NCBI GenBank assembly: GCA_000701625.1
Contig: JNJK01000006.1
Location: 164,944 to 228,943, forward strand
DNA length: 64,000 bases
Direction: 5' to 3'
Source of the DNA: Lachnospiraceae bacterium MC2017
GTDB lineage: Bacteria > Bacillota > Clostridia > Lachnospirales > Lachnospiraceae
Positions 60,458-64,000 of this stretch are shown here, piece after piece. Each line of letters starts with the position of its first letter. Within the stretch, counting starts at the first letter, position 1. The notes below the pieces were generated by a model, which did no database searches, was not told the origin of the DNA, and saw nothing but the letters and a program-made list of their open reading frames with translations. The translations under genes and the position numbers were made by a program.

Positions 60458-61273
60458 TCAACGTTCTCTGATTTTTTCAATGGTCAGGAATAAGAAAAAT
60501 ACGACTATATCAGTTACGACTATGCTGGCGCCAGTTGGTATCGAATATAGATAGGACAATATTAGTCCGATCGAGAAACAAACTACAGCCAGTACAGCTG
60601 ACATGATCACTGTGCTAAGGAATCGTCGGCAGACCCGCATTGCTGTCAGAGAAGGGAAAACGATCAGACTGGAGATCAGGAGGGTTCCCATCATTCGCAT
60701 ACCTAGTACGATTGTAATGGCAGTTAGGACAGCGATGATCATGTTGTAGGTCTGTGCACGTGTCCCGGTTGCTGCAGCGAAGGTTTCATCAAAAGTCACG
60801 GCAAAGATCCTGTTGTAGAAAAGGATGTACATGATGAGAACTACTAGGCTCAATATTACCGAAATGGTCAGATCGCTCTTACTCATGGCAAGGATACTGC
60901 CAAACATATAGTTGCAGACATCCGTATTCATGCCCGTAGTGAGAGAAATGGTCATGACACCGATAGCCAGAGCACCGCTTAATAGGAGAGCGGTAGCAGC
61001 ATCTCCGCGTATCCGTGAACTTTCACGTATCTGAAGGAGCAGAAATGCTGCGATCACACAGACCGGGATAGATAACCAAAGTGGAGAGATACCTAGTGGA
61101 TAGGCGATCGCAAGAGCTGCAAAACCAACATGAGACAATCCGTCACCTATCATGGAGTAGCGTTTTAATACCAGACTGCTTCCGAGGAGAGAAGCACAAA
61201 GTGATACCAGTATTCCGACTATAAAAGCCCGCACCAGAAAGGGGTAGGACATCATTTCGAAAAGTGTATTCAT
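60458..61273 (-). CDS. znuB: Zinc/manganese ABC transporter permease (ZnuB-like)
   Basis: The 271-residue protein has about eight membrane segments and the ABC-3 permease pattern: YPFLVRAFIVGILVSLCASL, LGSSLVLKRYSMIGDGLSHV, GFAALAIAY and a late LGMRMMGTLLISSLIVFPSL. It overlaps the ATPase gene by four bases. Together the three genes encode a cluster-9 metal importer. Zinc is favoured by the family members most similar in Firmicutes, but manganese is not excluded. Confidence 0.9.
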   Translation of the reverse strand: MNTLFEMMSYPFLVRAFIVGILVSLCASLLGSSLVLKRYSMIGDGLSHVGFAALAIAYPLGISPLWLSIPVCVIAAFLLLQIRESSRIRGDAATALLLSGALAIGVMTISLTTGMNTDVCNYMFGSILAMSKSDLTISVILSLVVLIMYILFYNRIFAVTFDETFAAATGTRAQTYNMIIAVLTAITIVLGMRMMGTLLISSLIVFPSLTAMRVCRRFLSTVIMSAVLAVVCFSIGLILSYLYSIPTGASIVVTDIVVFFLFLTIEKIRER

Positions 61274-61977
61274 GATGCAGCACCTCCGAGGAATGCACGA
61301 CCTACGGGATCATTTATATACCTTACGGTAGGACCGCAGAACTTCTGAACATTTGCCAGATGAAGTATGTGATCTGCCTCACGAACGGCACCGCTTACAT
61401 CGTGAGAAACCATGATTATGGTAATATGTTTCTGCTCACGGAGATCCCGGATAACATGATAGAGTTCACCGGCGATTACCGGATCCAGACCGGTAACCGG
61501 CTCGTCGAGGAGCAGGAGTTTCTTTGTAGCGCATAGAGCCCGGGCAAGGAGTACGCGCTGCTGCTGTCCACCGGACAGATCACGGTAACAGCGGTCGGAA
61601 AGATCAGTGATCCCGAGGAGATCCATGTTGTCACTGGCACGCCTTTTTTCATTTTTAGAGTAAAAAAAGTGCAGGCCAAGACTGTTTAGACAGCCTGAGA
61701 GAACGACTTCACTTACTGTTGCAGGGAAGTCTTTCTGAGCCTCTGTCTGCTGTGGAAGATAACCAATCTCATTTGCCTTTAATCCATCACCGTAGGTGAT
61801 ATTACCGGAGGAGGGCTTCTTAAGACGTAGAAGCCCCCTTATCAGAGTGCTTTTGCCAGCTCCGTTTTCTCCTATGATACAGAGATGATCACCGGCATTC
61901 ACTTCAAAATTCACCCCGGATACAGCGGTTTTCCTGCCATAAGCGAAGCTGACATTTTCACATCTGATGAGACTCAT
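61270..61977 (-). CDS. znuC: Zinc/manganese ABC transporter ATP-binding protein (ZnuC-like)
   Basis: The 235-residue protein has Walker A IGENGAGKSTLIRGLL, the signature YRDLSGGQQQRVLLARALC, Walker B KLLLLDEPVTGLDP and the switch His in IIMVSHDVSGAVREADH. It drives the permease encoded by the overlapping downstream gene. It starts one base after the stop of the binding-protein gene. Confidence 0.92.
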   Translation of the reverse strand: MSLIRCENVSFAYGRKTAVSGVNFEVNAGDHLCIIGENGAGKSTLIRGLLRLKKPSSGNITYGDGLKANEIGYLPQQTEAQKDFPATVSEVVLSGCLNSLGLHFFYSKNEKRRASDNMDLLGITDLSDRCYRDLSGGQQQRVLLARALCATKKLLLLDEPVTGLDPVIAGELYHVIRDLREQKHITIIMVSHDVSGAVREADHILHLANVQKFCGPTVRYINDPVGRAFLGGAAS

Positions 61978-62970
61978 TTAATTTAGTGCCTCCTTTAGTA
62001 CTTCTACATTGTGCTGCATAAGGCTTACGTAAGTTACGCCATTTTTGAAATCTTCGTCAGATACATTGTGTACGGCGTTTAGGAGTTCGCTCTTTGCACC
62101 TGTAGCCTCTGCGATGCTGCTGCACATTTCTTCGTTAGATAGCTCGATATGGAATACAACGGGGATCTCGTCATTTTTTACCTTGTCGATAAGAAAAGCG
62201 ACAGTCTTTGCGGATGCCTGTGTATCGGTTGAGCATCCGGGGAATGCTGCATAATAGGAGAGACCGTATTCATCACAGAAATAGCGGAAGGGAAAACGGT
62301 CACCTACAATGATCTCTTTTCTCTTGGCGTTTGATACTATATCCTGAAATTCTTTATCAAGATCAGAGAGTTCTGAGATATAGTTAGAGGCATTTTTCTC
62401 ATAGACGTCTTTGTTGTCAGGATCGAGATCTTCGAGAGTTTCTGACATCTTGCGAACGATCGTCATTGCATTTACAGGAGAAGTCCATACATGTTCATCG
62501 AGTTCGACTTCTTCTTCACCATCTTCAGCGGCTTCCTCCTCTTCAGCCTCTTCTTCCATACCTTCTACAAGCTCTTCGGGCACGGTTTCGACAGCATCCA
62601 TAAGGCGGAAGATATTCATGTGAGTCTGATCCATGGATGATAGTACGTCATCAACCCATTCGTCGGAATCTCCGCCTACATAGACAAACATATCGCTGTT
62701 TTGAATAGTGATGATATCCTCGGGAGTAGGATCATAGGTGTGACTCTCTGCACCGGGTTTTAAAAGCATTGTGACATCGGCGTTATCCTGCACGATCTGA
62801 TGGGCAAAATCGTACTCGGGGAAATTTGTGACTACTATAGAAAGACGATGGGAGTCTGAGGGAGCATTGGTTTTGGCAGCAACTTCAGTATTATTAGCAG
62901 TATTTCCGCATGCGGAAATAGATGCTGCCATGAGGACAGCAAGAGAAATAGACAGTATTTTATTTTTCAT
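61978..62970 (-). CDS. znuA: Metal-binding lipoprotein (ZnuA-like)
   Basis: The 330-residue cluster-9 binding protein has a lipoprotein signal (lipobox ISAC). Metal ligands are visible in PGAESHTYDPTPEDI and VELDEHVWTSPVNA. The third ligand region reads GDRFPFRYFCDEYGL, where many ZnuA proteins have His before the aromatic motif, so the site may differ. Between the first two ligands lies a stretch of about 25 residues made almost only of Glu, Ala and Asp (near residues 132-157). It takes the place of the His-rich loop of ZnuA and may gather metal ions. It is the gene before the ATPase in the operon. Confidence 0.9.
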   Translation of the reverse strand: MKNKILSISLAVLMAASISACGNTANNTEVAAKTNAPSDSHRLSIVVTNFPEYDFAHQIVQDNADVTMLLKPGAESHTYDPTPEDIITIQNSDMFVYVGGDSDEWVDDVLSSMDQTHMNIFRLMDAVETVPEELVEGMEEEAEEEEAAEDGEEEVELDEHVWTSPVNAMTIVRKMSETLEDLDPDNKDVYEKNASNYISELSDLDKEFQDIVSNAKRKEIIVGDRFPFRYFCDEYGLSYYAAFPGCSTDTQASAKTVAFLIDKVKNDEIPVVFHIELSNEEMCSSIAEATGAKSELLNAVHNVSDEDFKNGVTYVSLMQHNVEVLKEALN

Positions 62971-63015
62971 AATATAGAATAACCTCCAAATAAGTCGGTA
63001 TGCATAGTTATATAC

Positions 63016-63033
63016 TTACCGTTTGCATGGTAA
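63016..63033 (-). promoter_or_regulatory. Inverted repeat before the metal-binding lipoprotein gene
   Basis: TTACC-N8-GGTAA lies 46 bases upstream of the lipoprotein start. It could be a metalloregulator site; its sequence does not clearly match a Zur or AdcR consensus. Confidence 0.35.
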
Positions 63034-63087
63034 AAATGGGCGCAAAAAAGTACCAAATTGATAAAAGTCAGTTTGGTTGGAGGTTAT

Positions 63088-63435
63088 TTAATTATTTAGT
63101 CGGATCTTTTTTTGGATAAGTGTCTGAAGTGCCGGTATGAGTGAAAGACGGAAAGCCGTGATCACGAAAAATGTCGGAATGATCACTGAGAAAAGGATTT
63201 CCAAAAGACCGGAACCGAGTTGATTTATATTCTCAGAGCACTGCTGCATACATGCGCAGATAGGACAATCGGCGCCGGAGCAGTCGTGATGCATCTCTTC
63301 TGTCAGAAAGAGGACAGAGAAAAAAAGTGTCAGGGTCAGAAGAGCGCACAGAGCCAGAGCGACAATTTTGTCCGATATGCTGTTTTTGGATGAATAAACA
63401 GAAATATTCACGCCTGACCTGCCTTTTAACATCAT
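63088..63435 (-). CDS. Small Cys/His-rich membrane protein at the head of the metal operon
   Basis: The 115-residue protein has two membrane helices (DKIVALALCALLTLTLFFSV, LLEILFSVIIPTFFVITAFR) joined by an external loop. The loop holds MHHDCSGADCPICACMQQCS, that is, two His and five Cys. A GTG at 63411 with GGCAGGTCAGGC upstream may be the true start. The loop suggests metal binding or a disulfide. It lies 117 bases upstream of the lipoprotein gene and is probably regulated with it. I know no named family. Confidence 0.65.
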   Translation of the reverse strand: MMLKGRSGVNISVYSSKNSISDKIVALALCALLTLTLFFSVLFLTEEMHHDCSGADCPICACMQQCSENINQLGSGLLEILFSVIIPTFFVITAFRLSLIPALQTLIQKKIRLNN

Positions 63436-63440
63436 CTATA

Positions 63441-63455
63441 TGAGAATCGATATCA
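63441..63455. promoter_or_regulatory. Fur/Zur-like box candidate
   Basis: TGAGAATCGATATCA, just upstream of the small membrane protein, partly fits the 7-1-7 inverted repeat bound by Fur-family repressors (TGATAAT-N-ATTATCA). The match is imperfect. Confidence 0.3.
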
Positions 63456-63507
63456 AATTTTAATGCATTAAAGCGCAGATGTCAACGGTGGACTTTATAT
63501 GATTATG

Positions 63508-63603
63508 TTAAAATCTGTGCCGCATAAGATTTTCCGAATCTGCGAGGTCTGCTGATGCAGGTAAGGCTTCTCCGCTATTGCCGGGATTCAAATAGGTTCC
63601 CAT
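63508..63603 (-). pseudogene. N-terminal remnant of an AAA-ATPase/PD-(D/E)XK (DUF1703-type) gene
   Basis: The ATG at 63603 with AAAGGATG upstream opens MGTYLNPGNSG, the highly conserved beginning of a family of ATP-binding proteins common in Lachnospiraceae. It then continues EALPASADLADSENLMRHRF to a stop after 31 codons. The normal continuation (VDKS/T-GLI and the Walker A of the ATPase) is missing. It lies beside the insertion sequence. Confidence 0.45.
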
Positions 63604-63631
63604 TTTTAAACATCCTTTCAATGACAAGCTA

Positions 63632-64000
63632 TTGTCCTTTGTATTTAGGACAAAGAGCGGGAATCCTCGGTAATTCAATTACCGAGATGAAAGCGACCGG
63701 TGAGAAAACGTAGACATTTGTGACAAACAGATGTTTACGTTTTTCTTTTGCCATGATATACTATGTGCATGAAAGATAATCTCGTACATTACCGTACTTC
63801 TGTATGTAATATAAACTACCATGTGGTATGGTCTGTTAAGTACAGAAGGAAAATATTATCACCAGAAATTGAAACATACCTAAAGACCCTGGTGCAGGAA
63901 ATAGCTGCGGAAAAAGGTTTTACCGTGCAGTTGTTTGAGTGTGGCGAAGGTGATCACATACATTGTTTTGTATCAGCTCCGCCAAAACTGTCAGTGACAA
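63632..64000 (+). mobile_element. IS200/IS605-family element, left end and start
   Basis: The region before the transposase gene is packed with hairpins. These are TTGTCCT/AGGACAA (63632-63653), the perfect CTCGGTAAT-TCA-ATTACCGAG (63666-63686), and AAAACGTA/TACGTTTT with an inner ACAT/ATGT (63705-63743, then a T-run). Single-strand transposing IS200/IS605 elements have such subterminal hairpins, and the last one can act as a terminator guarding tnpA. The exact left tip and the right end are not visible. Confidence 0.65.
63769..64000 (+). CDS. tnpA: IS200/IS605 transposase TnpA (HUH, Y1), 3' end outside window
   Basis: The ATG at 63769 opens a frame of 77 codons to the window edge: YRTSVCNINYHVVWSVKYRR, LVQEIAAEKGFTVQLFECGE and GDHIHCFVSAPPKLS. 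The last segment holds the His-hydrophobic-His metal site of HUH transposases. The catalytic Tyr lies further on, beyond the window. It acts as a dimer on single-stranded DNA hairpins such as those just upstream. Whether a tnpB follows cannot be seen. Confidence 0.88.
   Translation, partial: MKDNLVHYRTSVCNINYHVVWSVKYRRKILSPEIETYLKTLVQEIAAEKGFTVQLFECGEGDHIHCFVSAPPKLSVT

Overview
The window looks like a chromosomal segment of an anaerobic, probably motile Firmicute of the class Clostridia, most likely Lachnospiraceae (Butyrivibrio-like). The grounds are AGGAGG-type ribosome binding sites, moderate GC, a chemoreceptor with an [FeFe]-hydrogenase-like sensor, c-di-GMP proteins (HD-GYP, PilZ), YesM/YesN-type carbohydrate regulation and many families common in that group. 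I saw no rRNA, tRNA or CRISPR array.

Layout. (1) 1-3.2 kb: a Panacea-domain antitoxin cut by the window edge and a soluble hydrogenase-like chemoreceptor. (2) 3.4-16.2 kb: an accessory region dense in toxin-antitoxin genes (BrnT/BrnA, a DUF3990 ADP-ribosyltransferase-like toxin with an HTH partner, a Doc remnant), TetR regulators with visible operators, and at least ten genes broken by internal deletions, several joined to a neighbour. Broken items include an ACGX-repeat peptide with its radical-SAM maturase, a macrodomain/SirTM-sirtuin pair, a nitroreductase, a duplicate TetR gene, a PAP2 phosphatase, a GNAT enzyme, a half-size MATE pump and a Doc toxin. (3) 16.4-30.9 kb: a MmcQ-MGMT fusion, a serine esterase, then a signalling block with a hybrid histidine kinase, an HD-GYP regulator, a LytTR regulator, a GHKL kinase and two solute-binding lipoproteins that have no permeases. 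(4) 31.1-43.3 kb: a sugar-isomerase-like protein, a cysteine-desulfurase-like enzyme and a complete carbohydrate locus (AraC regulator, YesM/YesN pair, ABC importer, GH31 glucosidase/xylosidase). (5) 43.4-46.2 kb: two small membrane proteins, a VanX-like dipeptidase, a palindromic repeat element and an SLC13/ArsB-type permease.

(6) 46.4-53.6 kb is the most coherent system. A truncated LysR regulator is followed by a YeiH-type transporter, a small membrane protein, a ThiS-like sulfur carrier ending in Gly-Gly-Gly-Ala-Tyr, an E1-like activator, a JAMM peptidase, a TusA protein and a siroheme sulfite reductase, almost all touching or overlapping. It resembles the protein-thiocarboxylate route described for Wolinella homocysteine synthesis (HcyS/HcyD/HcyF/sulfite reductase). 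The JAMM peptidase would trim the Ala-Tyr tail, the E1 would adenylate the exposed Gly-Gly and the reductase would supply sulfide. A NifS/IscS-type desulfurase and MnmA follow behind a terminator.

(7) 53.6-56.3 kb is a polyamine operon (DUF1622, SpeD, DUF350, membrane SpeE). (8) 56.3-59.7 kb holds a SpoU methyltransferase, a nitroreductase, a LacI regulator and a PilZ protein. (9) 59.8-63.4 kb is a minus-strand zinc/manganese ABC operon with accessory lipoprotein and membrane protein. (10) The right edge has the hairpin-rich left end and start of an IS200/IS605 transposase.
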